Assembly (NCBI RefSeq): GCF_016403105.1
Contig: NZ_CP046155.1
Span: forward strand, 4,245,235 to 4,309,234
Direction of reading: 5' to 3'
DNA length: 64,000 bases
Origin: Leptolyngbya sp. BL0902
GTDB taxonomy: Bacteria; Cyanobacteriota; Cyanobacteriia; Phormidesmidales; Phormidesmidaceae
In this document: positions 17,461-26,141 of the stretch, one piece after another
Position numbering within the stretch: position 1 is the first letter of the stretch
Layout of the letters: every line of letters begins with the position of its first letter
Program-made: the position numbers and the translations under genes
Notes under the pieces: model-generated
Databases searched by the model: none
What the model was told of the DNA's origin: nothing
Seen by the model: the letters and a program-made list of their open reading frames with translations, nothing else

Positions 17461-18377
17461 CCAGCCTGCCCCCCGCCCAGGTTTATGACTGGAAGACCTA
17501 CCCCTGTACCTACACCCACTATCCGGCCCTGGGCCATCAGGACGCGCCACCCCTGCTGTTGATCCATCCTATCGGCGTGGGGCTGGCGGGTTGGTTTTGG
17601 CATCGCACCGCCCAGACTATGGCAGCGGCGGGAAACTGCCCCGACCTCTACGTGCCCGACCTGCTGGGCTGCGGCCACAGTGCTAAACCCAAGGTTGCCT
17701 ACTACGCCGAAGACTGGGCCGATCAGTTGGCTTACTTTTTGTGCCAGGTGGTGCAGCGGCCTGTGGTGCTGGTGGTGCAGGGGGCGGCCTTGCCCATTGG
17801 CCTACATCTGCTAGCCCATCCCCACACCCAAGGCTACATTCAAGGACTGGCCCTCAGCGGCCCGCCAGGGATGAAACTGATGACGATGCCCACCACCCGC
17901 CGTCGCCAAACCCTGCTGTGGAATCTGCTGTTCAGCGGCCCGGTGGGCGTTGGGTTCTTTCGCTATGCCCGTCGCGAAGCCTTTTTGCAGTCCTTCAGCC
18001 GCCGTCAACTGTTTGCCACGGAGGCCGATATCGACCGCGAGTGGCTCGATCACCTGCTCACCGATGCCCAAGATACAGGCGGACGCTACGCCGTTTACTC
18101 CTTCCTAGCGGGCTTCTGGCGACAAGACTATACCGCCCTGATGGCCGCCATCTCTATCCCCACCCTCGTAATCTTTGGAGAATCCGCCTCCGGCATCAAC
18201 CAACTCAGCCGCACCGACCCACCCCGACAGCGGTTGACAGACTACCTCCACCACATTCCCCACGCCACCGGAAAAATAATCCCCGGTCGCAACGTCCTGC
18301 CCTACGAATCCACCGCTGCCTTTGTAGAAACCCTGCAAACTTGGCTCACCGACCAGTCCTGGGGCGCTAGCCAGTGA
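17457..18377 (+). CDS. Alpha/beta-hydrolase-fold protein lacking the catalytic Ser and His
   Basis: A 306-residue alpha/beta hydrolase-fold protein. The oxyanion-loop region (LLLIHPIGVGLAGWFW) and overall strand pattern are standard, but the nucleophile elbow is VVQGAALPIG, where G-x-S-x-G would be expected, so the nucleophile position is Ala. Near the C-terminus PGRNVLPYES replaces the usual GH..P.E, so the catalytic His is Arg. The acid region is LVIFGESASG. It is therefore probably non-enzymatic, acting as a binding or scaffold protein, or using an unusual mechanism. ATG 17457 is chosen because it overlaps the sixA stop; the frame is open 14 codons upstream inside sixA. Coupling to SixA suggests a joint role, which is inference. 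Confidence 0.83.
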   Translation: MTSLPPAQVYDWKTYPCTYTHYPALGHQDAPPLLLIHPIGVGLAGWFWHRTAQTMAAAGNCPDLYVPDLLGCGHSAKPKVAYYAEDWADQLAYFLCQVVQRPVVLVVQGAALPIGLHLLAHPHTQGYIQGLALSGPPGMKLMTMPTTRRRQTLLWNLLFSGPVGVGFFRYARREAFLQSFSRRQLFATEADIDREWLDHLLTDAQDTGGRYAVYSFLAGFWRQDYTALMAAISIPTLVIFGESASGINQLSRTDPPRQRLTDYLHHIPHATGKIIPGRNVLPYESTAAFVETLQTWLTDQSWGASQ

Positions 18378-18464
18378 GCGAGAACGTGAGCGGGGGGAAG
18401 CGGGATTGAAGCACTTGACCACCAAGGGCGTTGTGCAGCCCCTCACTCGCCCATCAATGACCAG

Positions 18465-19547
18465 CTAGGACGTAACCATAGAGGTTTTGGGACGGGCAAA
18501 AATCATGCGTCCAGCGGAGGTTTGTAGCGATCCGGTGACAACAACCTCCAGTTCTTCCCCGATGTAGTCGCGGCCTTCTTCTACCACAACCATGGTGCCG
18601 TCGTTTAGATAACCCACACCCTGGGAGGGTTCCTTGCCTTCCTTGAGGATTTTCAGGTCAATGTCATCCCCTGGCAGGTAGGCGGGGCGGATGGCCTGGG
18701 CGAGGTCATTGATGTTGAGTACCTGCACCTCTTGGAAGCTGGCCACCTTGTTGAGGTTGTAGTCGTTGGTGAGCAGGGCGGCATTGAGTTCCTGGGCCAG
18801 CCGCACCAGCTTGGCATCCACGGTGGGGATGTCGTCGTAGTCTTCGGAATTAATCAGCACCCGGTTGGGGTGGGCCTCGCGGATGCGGTTTAGCACATCC
18901 AGCCCCCGTCGGCCTCGGCCTCGCTTTTGGTCGTTGGAGGCATCGGCCACCTGTTGCAGTTCTTGCAGCACAAACTGCGGTACGAGGAGTTGCCCTTCTA
19001 AAAAGCCCGTTTCCAATAGCCCTTCAATGCGGCCATCAATGATGCAACTGGTGTCGAGCACCTTGGTTTTCGAGGGCTTCAGGGTGCCCTCGGCCACCAG
19101 GGTAGATTCCAGGGTGCTAGGGCTGACCAACCGCAGCAGGGAACGCCCGTGGGTATCGGCCAGGTTCATGCCAGACACCGCAAACAACACGCTGCCCAAC
19201 ACCGCCGTCAACGGTTTGATGAAGCCAAATTCTGAGGGAATTGGCAGCAAGAACAAGGGAGCCAACATCAGGTTGGCAATCAGCAGCCCCAGCACCAAAC
19301 CCACAGCGCGGGCCAGCAAACGGTCGGGGGGGAGTTCCTTAATTTGCTGCTCTAGGCGGCGATAGCTGGTCTGCACCACTAGGCCCAACCCGGTGCCAAT
19401 TAGGCCCCCAAACACCGCCGTAACGGTGCCCAGCCCCTCCATATTGGTGACTTGGGCTAGAATTTGCTGGGGCAGCAGGTCAATGCTGTAGAACCCAATT
19501 CCCGCGCCAGCTAGGATGAATGAGAATACAATGAGTGCGTCTAGCAT
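18465..19547 (-). CDS. PIN/TRAM domain membrane protein (YacL type)
   Basis: A 360-residue inner-membrane protein. Residues 1-125 carry about four membrane helices (LDALIVFSFILAGAGIGF, VTAVFGGLIGTGLGLVV, AVGLVLGLLIANLMLAPLF, AVLGSVLFAVSGMNL). Residues about 165-275 are a PIN nuclease domain with the acids VLDTSCIIDGR and LLTNDYNLNKVA. The C-terminus (VGYLNDGTMVVVEEGRDYIGEELEVVVTGSLQT) is a TRAM RNA-binding domain. The architecture is that of B. subtilis YacL, widespread in cyanobacteria. The ATG at 19547 gives MLDALIVFS; 39 additional upstream codons are open but low-complexity. Transcribed towards the hydrolase gene (convergent). Confidence 0.9.
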   Translation of the reverse strand: MLDALIVFSFILAGAGIGFYSIDLLPQQILAQVTNMEGLGTVTAVFGGLIGTGLGLVVQTSYRRLEQQIKELPPDRLLARAVGLVLGLLIANLMLAPLFLLPIPSEFGFIKPLTAVLGSVLFAVSGMNLADTHGRSLLRLVSPSTLESTLVAEGTLKPSKTKVLDTSCIIDGRIEGLLETGFLEGQLLVPQFVLQELQQVADASNDQKRGRGRRGLDVLNRIREAHPNRVLINSEDYDDIPTVDAKLVRLAQELNAALLTNDYNLNKVASFQEVQVLNINDLAQAIRPAYLPGDDIDLKILKEGKEPSQGVGYLNDGTMVVVEEGRDYIGEELEVVVTGSLQTSAGRMIFARPKTSMVTS

Positions 19548-19842
19548 GGTGGTTGGCCCTAGGGGCGATGGTGGCGGCGGATAAACGGTGGATTTGGACT
19601 TGGATGTTAAATCAAGGTTGAATAAAACGAGATCCCAAGTTTCAGTGTACTCCGCCGATCTCAATGCGACGAAATACCTAGACAGGCAAAAGTATATCGT
19701 TAATTTCTAGTGGCTACGGGTAGGGGTTCCCGGACTCCAAATTTCCCTTAATCTTGTCATCCCCCAGATTGGCCCAAGCGAAGCAGCACCCAACGCCCCT
19801 CTATTCCTAGGTTCTGGGCTTTGCCATAGCGTCACCCAACCC

Positions 19843-19876
19843 ACTCCCGACTCCCGATTCCCGACTCCCAACTCCC
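19843..19876 (+). repeat. ACTCCCG heptad tandem repeat abutting a start codon
   Basis: Five consecutive heptamers (ACTCCCG, ACTCCCG, ATTCCCG, ACTCCCA, ACTCCC) end exactly at the ATG of the VOC gene. They belong to the short tandemly repeated (STRR) heptamers known in cyanobacterial genomes. The same unit lies upstream of holA and of the CpcT-like gene. Confidence 0.85.
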
Positions 19877-20260
19877 ATGATTTCCCCCCACGCCCCTCTC
19901 CACGTCGCCCTCAACGTCAGCGACCTTGCCCAGGCCGAAGCCTTCTACAGCGGCGTGTTAGGGTTGCAGACCGTGGAGCGTCCTTTCTCGTTTCCAGGGC
20001 AGTGGTACCAGGTTGGCGCGTTTCAGATTCACCTCATCATGGCGGATAAGCCCTATCAGCGCCCTCAAGACACCGAAAAATGGGGTCGCCATGCCCACCT
20101 AGCCCTAGCCGTGAGGGATTTGGAGGCCACGGCAGCAGCCCTAGAACAGGCGGGTTGTCCGGTGCAGCGCAGTGCCTCTGGGCGGGCAGCCTTATTTACC
20201 CAAGATCCCGACGGCAACGTGATTGAGCTGACTTGCATTGTAGATGAGCCTGAATACTAA
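19877..20260 (+). CDS. VOC (glyoxalase/bleomycin-resistance-like) family protein
   Basis: A 127-residue single-module VOC protein of about two beta-alpha-beta-beta-beta repeats: LHVALNVSDLAQAEAFYSGVLGL at the start and HAHLALAVRDLEATAAALEQ in the second half, with metal-ligand candidates His at the start of each repeat and Glu in NVIELT. It is probably a dimeric metal-dependent lyase, isomerase or dioxygenase; the substrate is not predictable. The start codon directly follows an array of ACTCCCG heptads, so it has no Shine-Dalgarno. Confidence 0.85.
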   Translation: MISPHAPLHVALNVSDLAQAEAFYSGVLGLQTVERPFSFPGQWYQVGAFQIHLIMADKPYQRPQDTEKWGRHAHLALAVRDLEATAAALEQAGCPVQRSASGRAALFTQDPDGNVIELTCIVDEPEY

Positions 20261-20291
20261 ATCCGGCTCGTTTGCCCCCGGTATCATTAGT

Positions 20292-20310
20292 GGGCGAGGA
20301 GACCTCGCCC
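20292..20310. terminator. Hairpin GGGCGAGG-AGA-CCTCGCCC
   Basis: Perfect 8-bp stem with a 3-base loop between the convergent VOC and GvpF/L genes. No T-run follows on either strand; the element resembles dispersed GGGCGAGG repeats of cyanobacteria and may stop transcription from both sides. Confidence 0.5.
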
Positions 20311-20477
20311 CTACCGTTGGCGGGGTTAAGAATCGGGGTTTCCTAACTCGGATGTGGTATGAGGTCTCAAAAACAAGCTTTCCTACATGGATGCGATCCC
20401 CATCCTCAGTGCCGCTACCAACCTGGGAGCGGGCGTTAGGGTGGGCCACGATCAGGGCTGTCGATCAAGCGGGTGAT

Positions 20478-21212
20478 CTACTGAAGCTGGGCAAAGTTGT
20501 AGGGGGCCGTGAAGTTGTTGTAGCGCACCCGTAGGCGATCCCCGAAGGCGGCGTCCACCTCGTCCAAGGCGCGACTAAAGGCAGGTTCGGCCTCCCAGGG
20601 AATGAGGTAGGCAACGTTGAAAATCATCGCGTCGGTCATGGGATCGTTTTCGATGGCGTCTTTGGCGAGGGGCGCTAGGGCGTGGCGAAACTGGTCGGCA
20701 ATGCTCTCTTGCCGTTCCTGAAGCGCCGCCTCAATTTGCTGCCCAATTTGAATCACCTGATCCATACTGAGCTGGGTGCCCTCTAGCTGGTCGCGCTGGT
20801 GGCGGAGGTCGTCGTTTTCGGTCATCAGCATCTCTAGCTCCGTGGCCGCATCCCACATCACCTTCACGCTCACCTCGCGGCAGCCGTCTAGGCGCTGAAA
20901 AAGCTGGGTCAGCATCTCGCAGTAGGGGGTGATCAAGTCCTCCTTCACCTGTTCCCAACTGCTGACCGTGAGCCCAAACTGAAGCGGCAGCAACGTATGA
21001 AAGCCTTGCTGCATGGCCGATTCCAGCACCTTTTCGTGGGCGAGCAAATTGTAGCGGCTGGCTAGGTAGCGCTTTTGGCAGGCCGGAGAGTACAAAAATG
21101 TAAAGCCATCCAGCGTCCAAGCCTCTACGGGCTGGTCATCCAACCCCGTCACCGAAACCGCCTTGGGGCCAGGGGCTGGAAAAATGCCGTACAGGTAATA
21201 TCGCGTTGCCAT
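20478..21212 (-). CDS. Gas vesicle protein GvpF/GvpL family
   Basis: A 244-residue GvpL/GvpF protein, a minor gas-vesicle assembly factor. Visible features: N-terminal YYLYGIFPAPG, the central YLASRYNLLAHEKVLESAMQ and LLPLQFGLTVSSWEQVKEDL, typical of the first domain, then a helical stretch (ELEMLMTENDDLRHQRDQLEG) and the C-terminal AYLIPWEAEPAFSRALDEVD. The family name does not separate GvpF from GvpL. No other gvp gene (gvpA, C, N, J, K, G) is present in the 64 kb, so either the cluster is elsewhere or this copy is an orphan. Confidence 0.9.
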   Translation of the reverse strand: MATRYYLYGIFPAPGPKAVSVTGLDDQPVEAWTLDGFTFLYSPACQKRYLASRYNLLAHEKVLESAMQQGFHTLLPLQFGLTVSSWEQVKEDLITPYCEMLTQLFQRLDGCREVSVKVMWDAATELEMLMTENDDLRHQRDQLEGTQLSMDQVIQIGQQIEAALQERQESIADQFRHALAPLAKDAIENDPMTDAMIFNVAYLIPWEAEPAFSRALDEVDAAFGDRLRVRYNNFTAPYNFAQLQ

Positions 21213-21340
21213 CGCTGCTATCCATGGGGTGAAGGAACTCTTTCCAACATTCCCCTAACCTAGAGGAAATTCACCGAATTGATGCAGATAGATACAAAGT
21301 GATGGAAAACGTTGGATAGGGTTGTTCGCCGCCGTTCTGA

Positions 21341-21625
21341 TCAACTCCAGTCTTCCCGGCCTCGGCCCAAGCCCTTGTACACATCGCCCTGCTGGTGGAT
21401 GGTGCGGGTTTTGGCAAACAGGGTGTCTTCGGTAAGCTGCCAGCGGTTGAGGGCCTTTTTGAGGTCGGTTTGAATGTCCCGTGCGCCGGGAAAACCCTCG
21501 TAGCGAATCATCAGGCGGGCCAGTTCCACCAGATTGTAATCGGTGGCTTCTCCGGCCAAAAGTTGATTCACCACGTCGCGGTCGGCCTTGTATTGGGGGT
21601 GCTGTTGATCCTTGGTGTCGGCCAT
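21341..21625 (-). CDS. DUF3288 family protein
   Basis: A 94-residue cyanobacterial protein of unknown function. The DUF3288 pattern is complete: DQQHPQYKADRDVVNQLL, YNLVELARLMIRYEGFPGARDIQ and LFAKTRTIHQQGDVYKG. It is cytoplasmic with no membrane segment. It begins 9 bp after the mnmA stop on the same strand, so it is almost certainly the second gene of an mnmA operon. A link to tRNA thiolation is possible but only by position. Confidence 0.9.
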   Translation of the reverse strand: MADTKDQQHPQYKADRDVVNQLLAGEATDYNLVELARLMIRYEGFPGARDIQTDLKKALNRWQLTEDTLFAKTRTIHQQGDVYKGLGRGREDWS

Positions 21626-21634
21626 GGGATGCTC

Positions 21635-22759
21635 CTAGCGACTCAGGACACTGGCTTCGGGGGCTGTGTTAACCGGGTTTTCCGCCTGACTAACGGCCAT
21701 TTCAATGAGCCCGCCGCCCAGCACCCGGTCGCCATCAAACCACACCGCCGCTTGCCCAGGGGTGACGCCAAATTGGGGTTCGTCAAACACCAGCTTCACC
21801 CGATCTCCCCAGCCGTTGGGGCCTTCGAGGGGAATTAGGGTCGCCCCTACGGCTCCGCTGCGGTAGCGAATTTGCACCGACACGGGCATCGGCTCCTGGG
21901 GCGCGGCAATGGAGACCCAGTTCACCCGCTGCACGGTGCAGTCGGGCCAGTGGGCATCGCTGCGGTCGGCGACGATGACGTGGTTGCGGCCCATATCAAA
22001 CCCCACCACGTAGAGCGGGTTGGGGGCGGCAATACCGAGGCCCTTGCGCTGGCCGATGGTGTAGTGGTGAATGCCCGTGTGCTGACCCAGAATGCGGCCC
22101 TCGGTATCGACGATATCCCCCGGTTTGGGGGCGAGGTATTTGTCCAAAAACGTTTGCATGGAGCCGTGCTGCTCAATGAGGCAGAGGTCTTGGCTGTCGG
22201 GCTTTTCGGCGGTGTGCAGGCCCAGTTCGGCGGCGATGCGGCGGGTTTCGGTTTTGGTTTGGTGCCCCAGGGGAAAGTGGCAGGCCGCCAGCAAATCCTG
22301 GGTCAGGTCATACAAAAAGTAAGCCTGATCCTTGGTCGAATCCACCGCCCGCAACAGCTCGTAGCGCCCGGTTTCGGCGTTGTGGAGGATGCGGGCATAG
22401 TGCCCCGTGGCGATGCGCTCACAGCCCAGTTCTTCGCGGGCGTATTGCAACATGGGGCCAAACTTCACCGCCCGGTTGCACTGGGAGCAGGGCAACGGCG
22501 TGATGCCGCTGCCGTAGCCTTCCACCAAATAATCGACGATTTCCTTCTGAAACACCTCGCGGCTATCCACAATGTGGTGGGGAACGCCCATGTCTTCGCA
22601 GAGCTTGGCCGCATCCACCATGCCCTCCGAGCAGCACTGGCCCTTGCCCTTCATCAGCCACAGGGTCAGCCCCACCACGTCATAGCCCTGCCGATGCAGC
22701 ACCGCCGCCGCCACCGAACTATCTACCCCGCCCGAAAGCCCCACCACAATCTTTTCCAT
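21635..22759 (-). CDS. mnmA: tRNA-specific 2-thiouridylase MnmA
   Basis: ATP-dependent enzyme making s2U34 in the wobble position of tRNA Lys, Glu and Gln. The 374-residue protein starts with the PP-loop [12 protein letters not shown], has the catalytic first cysteine in [11 protein letters not shown], then [19 protein letters not shown] [11 protein letters not shown], and the second cysteine in SQDLCLIEQ. The C-terminal part ([12 protein letters not shown], then [17 protein letters not shown]) completes the family. ATG 22759 is chosen; the frame is open 12 codons further without conservation. It precedes DUF3288 by 9 bp. Confidence 0.97.
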   Translation of the reverse strand: MEKIVVGLSGGVDSSVAAAVLHRQGYDVVGLTLWLMKGKGQCCSEGMVDAAKLCEDMGVPHHIVDSREVFQKEIVDYLVEGYGSGITPLPCSQCNRAVKFGPMLQYAREELGCERIATGHYARILHNAETGRYELLRAVDSTKDQAYFLYDLTQDLLAACHFPLGHQTKTETRRIAAELGLHTAEKPDSQDLCLIEQHGSMQTFLDKYLAPKPGDIVDTEGRILGQHTGIHHYTIGQRKGLGIAAPNPLYVVGFDMGRNHVIVADRSDAHWPDCTVQRVNWVSIAAPQEPMPVSVQIRYRSGAVGATLIPLEGPNGWGDRVKLVFDEPQFGVTPGQAAVWFDGDRVLGGGLIEMAVSQAENPVNTAPEASVLSR

Positions 22760-22920
22760 GGCCAAATTTCTGCGCTGAATCGCCCTAAGACACAATTTCT
22801 ATCCTAGCGCAGGCGCTTTGGATATCTGGCGACTCCTACCGTTCTGCCCCCGTAGTCTGGCTCCTATGGGCGCGGGTGAATTGACCAGGGGCGGGGGCAA
22901 GCGTCGAGCCATGGGGGCAC

Positions 22921-23274
22921 TTAGCTACCAAGCTTAAAGGCTTCAACCACCAGGGCATAGAGTCCCCCAAGTTTGATGCTATTGAGGCAGTCGAGCCAGA
23001 GGGGCTTGGGCACCTTGCGGATGAGTTCGGGATCTCGCCAGCGGCGACTATAGACTAGCCAACTCACCGTCTCGAACCCCAGCACCAAAAAGAGGGATAC
23101 CGTGACATCCTGAATGGCGGCCTGTCCGGCAATGGCAGAGAGGGCAACCGCCGCAAAGTAGCCCCCCAACAGGCTAATAATCACCAGAGAAACCCGCCGC
23201 CAGGGGTTGATCAACCACAGGCTAAGCTGGTCTCCCAATTCATCAAACAGAATGCTGAGGCGAGTACGTTGCAT
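22921..23274 (-). CDS. ycf20: Ycf20/DUF565 membrane protein
   Basis: A 117-residue membrane protein of the Ycf20/DUF565 family found in cyanobacteria and plastids; plant and algal homologues affect non-photochemical quenching. Landmarks are RLSILFDELGDQLSLWLINPWRR at the start, two or three membrane helices (VSLVIISLLGGYFAAVALSA, VSLFLVLGFETVSWLVY) and the C-terminal LWLDCLNSIKLGGLYALVVEAFKLGS. ATG 23274 is chosen because the conserved part starts four residues later. It is transcribed alone, about 160 bp upstream of mnmA on the same strand. Confidence 0.88.
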   Translation of the reverse strand: MQRTRLSILFDELGDQLSLWLINPWRRVSLVIISLLGGYFAAVALSAIAGQAAIQDVTVSLFLVLGFETVSWLVYSRRWRDPELIRKVPKPLWLDCLNSIKLGGLYALVVEAFKLGS

Positions 23275-23566
23275 GGGCAGCGGCAGAACTCGTTGACATG
23301 GGGCAGGATGGAAAAGAGGCGCTGGGCCTTGCAATACATCCTATGGTAAAGCTTCAGCTTGTCACCCTCGCCGGATTTTTCGGTGCAGGGAATTCTATAG
23401 ATCGGCGAACGCGAGAACTAAGCCGCTGTATGGGCACCGCATGGGCACCGAAAACAAGATTCACAGCTAACGTTTTGCAGCGATTTGACGTTCAGCCATT
23501 CGACCGGACATCGTGAGGTCTGGGCAACTCTGGGCATCCTAAATAGGCAAGCACTAGGAGGTGCCG
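23275..23566. other. Divergent intergenic region
   Basis: About 290 bp between the divergent ycf20 and 23567 genes. An open frame at 23298-23516 lacks coding character. A short direct duplication of ATGGGCACCGC occurs near 23440. No RNA gene is recognised. Confidence 0.35.
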
Positions 23567-24025
23567 ATGGCGAGTCTTTTAGCGGTTCTACTTTGGATTG
23601 TCGCTGGGTTGTGGGTGCGTCATCATCAGCGATTTAAGGCGGGGCAGGTGAAACATCCGTTTCTGGCCTTTGGTCGAAGGATCAGCCGAGCGTCCCAACC
23701 TAAACCCAAGGGTACTGTGCGACCGCAGCCTTCCGCCTCAGTTGTCAGCGGTACTGTCGCAGCGAGGAGCAAGACCCCGCCTCGAAGAGCTACGAAAGCT
23801 ACATCGTCACCGCCGCCTTCGGTTCCCAGGTCTGTATCCTTTTCTTCCGCCGCACCTCCGGCATTTTCCATTCCGGCAACGATTTTATCCAAGATGGATC
23901 GCTACACCTACAACCGAGCCACCTCAGAGCGCTTGGTGAGACAAGTCGCCGCCAGCAACCCCGGCAAGACAGGGGCATGGTGTGCCGAAAAAGCACTTTG
24001 GGATTTGGAACGAGATCGCCGCTAA
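23567..24025 (+). CDS. Membrane-anchored hypothetical protein, 152 aa
   Basis: Not recognised. Residues 1-16 form a membrane helix (MASLLAVLLWIVAGLWV), residues about 30-105 are Pro/Ser/Lys/Arg-rich and probably disordered, and the C-terminal 45 residues (MDRYTYNRATSERLVRQVAASNPGKT...) form a short folded helical domain ending in WCAEKALWDLERDRR, which looks conserved. The ATG at 23567 has a good Shine-Dalgarno (AGGAGG at 23556-23561), which decides the start over the GTG at 23561. Monocistronic as far as visible. Confidence 0.65.
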   Translation: MASLLAVLLWIVAGLWVRHHQRFKAGQVKHPFLAFGRRISRASQPKPKGTVRPQPSASVVSGTVAARSKTPPRRATKATSSPPPSVPRSVSFSSAAPPAFSIPATILSKMDRYTYNRATSERLVRQVAASNPGKTGAWCAEKALWDLERDRR

Positions 24026-24222
24026 GTGCGCCCTCCAAGGGGGATCCGTTGCTTTTGATCTAGCGTGAGGGCGTCAAAAACCGTTACATTGGCGTCCTAA
24101 ACGGGCTTGCTAGGATAACCTGTGTCTAAGTCCGGGCTGAAGGTATGCCCCCTTAGCGGCGACCCTTTCGGGCTGGATTGGGCATAGCAAACACGATTTA
24201 CACCTGTTTTTACGGATTTCCT

Positions 24223-24345
24223 ATGGATATCAAACTGGTTTTGGCGGTTTTGACCGGGCTGTTTGTGGTGGCCACCCTGTTCTTTGGCACCAAAAACGGC
24301 TTCTATGACACCGACAGCTACCACGGCAATGGGTCGGCCCACTAG
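24223..24345 (+). CDS. 40-aa single-helix membrane peptide, candidate NDH-1L subunit NdhP
   Basis: A 40-residue protein: MDIKLVLAVLTGLFVVATLF forms one membrane helix and the remaining 20 residues (GTKNGFYDTDSYHGNGSAH) a polar tail. Length, one N-terminal helix and the FFGxKNGFYD-type tail agree with my memory of NdhP, a small subunit of the photosynthetic NDH-1L complex; I cannot confirm this by alignment. The ATG lies in a clean intergenic position, 197 bp after the previous gene and 41 bp before the next. Codon use matches the neighbours. An alternative is another small photosynthetic membrane subunit. Confidence 0.68.
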   Translation: MDIKLVLAVLTGLFVVATLFFGTKNGFYDTDSYHGNGSAH

Positions 24346-24386
24346 GCCCATGAGGTGGCCCACGGGTGGGTTCGGCATCGGCAACC

Positions 24387-26096
24387 GTGAGTGAGCTATC
24401 CTGCGTTGCCTTTGGAGCAGGCCACGGTGGCGAGGGCGTGTGCCTGGAGGTAAACCTAGGGCCACGGCGGATTCTGCTGGATTGTGGCCTGTCGAGTATG
24501 GCTCCGCTGGAGGCCGCACGGGAGCGGGTGGAGCAGGCGGACTTTTTGCTGTGCAGCCACGCCCACAGCGATCATGCCCGTGGCCTGCTGGATTTTCATC
24601 GCGCCTTTCCCCAGGTGCCCATCTACGGCAGCGAAGTCACCGCCCAGTTGTTGCCCCTCAACTGGTTAGATCGGCCCGACGAGGTGCCGCCCCATCTGTG
24701 TCAGGCCTTGCCCTGGAACACGCCCCTTCAACTCACGGACGACCTGACCCTGCAACTGTGGCCAGCGGGGCATTTGCCCGGTGCCGCCTGTGTGCTGTTG
24801 ACCTACACCACGCCCCAGCGGCCCTATACGCTGTTCTACACGGGCGACTTTTTTATTTCTAACTCGCGGCTGGTGGATGGGTTGCCGCTAGAGTCTCTGC
24901 GGGGGCTGCGGCCCGATGTGCTGCTGATGGAAGGCAGCGCGGGTACGGCCCGTCATCCCCATCGACGGCAGCAGGAAAATCAGCTGGCTCAGACTATTTA
25001 CGACCGTCTGCAAGGGGGGCGTTCGGTGCTGTTGCCCGTGCCCACCCTCGGCCAGGGGCAGGAGTTGGTGATGCTGTTGCGGAGTCACCACCAGTTTACG
25101 GGCAAGGATGTGACGGTGTGGGTGGATGCCACAGTGGCGGCGGGCTGCGACCATTACCTGGAACTGCTGCCCTACCTGCCTAGCAGTGTGCAAAATTTTG
25201 CCCGCCACCAGCCCCTGTTTTGGGACGAACGGGTGCGGCCTCGGATTCGGCGGTTGGCCCCTGGGGAAATGCCCACCGGATCGGCCCCCGCCATTGTGCT
25301 GGGCTATCGTGAGGCCGATCTCAGCCGCTATTGCCAAGATCCCGATCACCCCTGGACGGTGCTGTTACCCGAAGCCTTTGCCTCCCACCTCGCGACGGCG
25401 GTGTTGGCCGCCCCCGAATCCGAGGCGGGGTCTACCCTGGCCTGGTTGCAAACCCTCGCCCCCGACCTCGACACAGGCCGCGTGCAGCTCGATACCTACC
25501 TGCTCACCACCCACAGCGACGCCGTCGGCACCACCCAACTGATCCACAACTTGCGGCCCCAGCATGTGGCCTTTGTCCATGGTTCCCCCAGCCACCTGGC
25601 CGACCTGGCGGGACTGGAAGAACTGCAAACCCGCTATCAGCTTCACCTGCCCTCCGTGGGAAAACGGGTGGAATTTCCCATTGGCGACCGTTTTTTGCAG
25701 CCCGCTGCCCCCGATCCGCTGTTTGAGGGGGAAATCACCGCCGTGGATGACAGCGTGCTGCTGCTGCTGTCCGACCGCCTCACCGCCGACCCCCGCTGGC
25801 GCACCCTAGCCGATACTGGCCTCGTGCAAGCCCGCTGGCAGGGCGATGAACTGGTAATTAAGGGCCTCACCCAGCGCGATCTACTGCGACAGGTCGATCC
25901 AGAGGATCGCCCCGAACAACCCGATAGCTGCCAACGCTGTCGCCACTTCCAGGGCGGACGCTGCCGAGGAAACGCCTCACCCCTGTACGGCATGCAGGTT
26001 AGCCCCGATGGCTATTGCACCGTCTTTGTCCGTCGCCCTGGGTCTTCGGATCTTCCCCTCACAACCGAGGATCCCGACGACGAAGCCTTGGCTTAG
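24387..26096 (+). CDS. MBL-fold/beta-CASP protein with C-terminal cysteine cluster
   Basis: A 569-residue protein resembling RNase J/CPSF73-type nucleases. The metallo-beta-lactamase motif is LLCSHAHSDHARGL (H-x-H-x-D-H), with further metal ligands in AGHLPGAAC and YTGDFF. A beta-CASP-like cap follows (LLMEGSAG, LLPVPTLGQGQEL, LLTTHSDAVGTTQL) and HVAFVHGSPSHL supplies the late His. After about residue 440 comes an unfamiliar region, then a cysteine cluster CQRCRHFQGGRC...GYC near the C-terminus that could bind zinc or an Fe-S cluster. It is therefore not a plain RNase J. Start is a GTG at 24387 (VSELSCVAFG) or at 24366; no clear Shine-Dalgarno separates them. RNA substrate unknown. Confidence 0.85.
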   Translation: MSELSCVAFGAGHGGEGVCLEVNLGPRRILLDCGLSSMAPLEAARERVEQADFLLCSHAHSDHARGLLDFHRAFPQVPIYGSEVTAQLLPLNWLDRPDEVPPHLCQALPWNTPLQLTDDLTLQLWPAGHLPGAACVLLTYTTPQRPYTLFYTGDFFISNSRLVDGLPLESLRGLRPDVLLMEGSAGTARHPHRRQQENQLAQTIYDRLQGGRSVLLPVPTLGQGQELVMLLRSHHQFTGKDVTVWVDATVAAGCDHYLELLPYLPSSVQNFARHQPLFWDERVRPRIRRLAPGEMPTGSAPAIVLGYREADLSRYCQDPDHPWTVLLPEAFASHLATAVLAAPESEAGSTLAWLQTLAPDLDTGRVQLDTYLLTTHSDAVGTTQLIHNLRPQHVAFVHGSPSHLADLAGLEELQTRYQLHLPSVGKRVEFPIGDRFLQPAAPDPLFEGEITAVDDSVLLLLSDRLTADPRWRTLADTGLVQARWQGDELVIKGLTQRDLLRQVDPEDRPEQPDSCQRCRHFQGGRCRGNASPLYGMQVSPDGYCTVFVRRPGSSDLPLTTEDPDDEALA

Positions 26097-26141
26097 GGGC
26101 AGCTATAGCGACTGTAATGACGGATCTGTACGGGCTTCTCT

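Noticed and set aside
23298..23516. Open frame in the ycf20 divergent region
   Set aside because: Composition is mixed, no Shine-Dalgarno, and it lies over both promoters.
24130..24190. AAGTCCGGGCT, similar to part of an RNase P RNA core
   Set aside because: No other RNase P RNA element or length of about 400 nt; only a short match.
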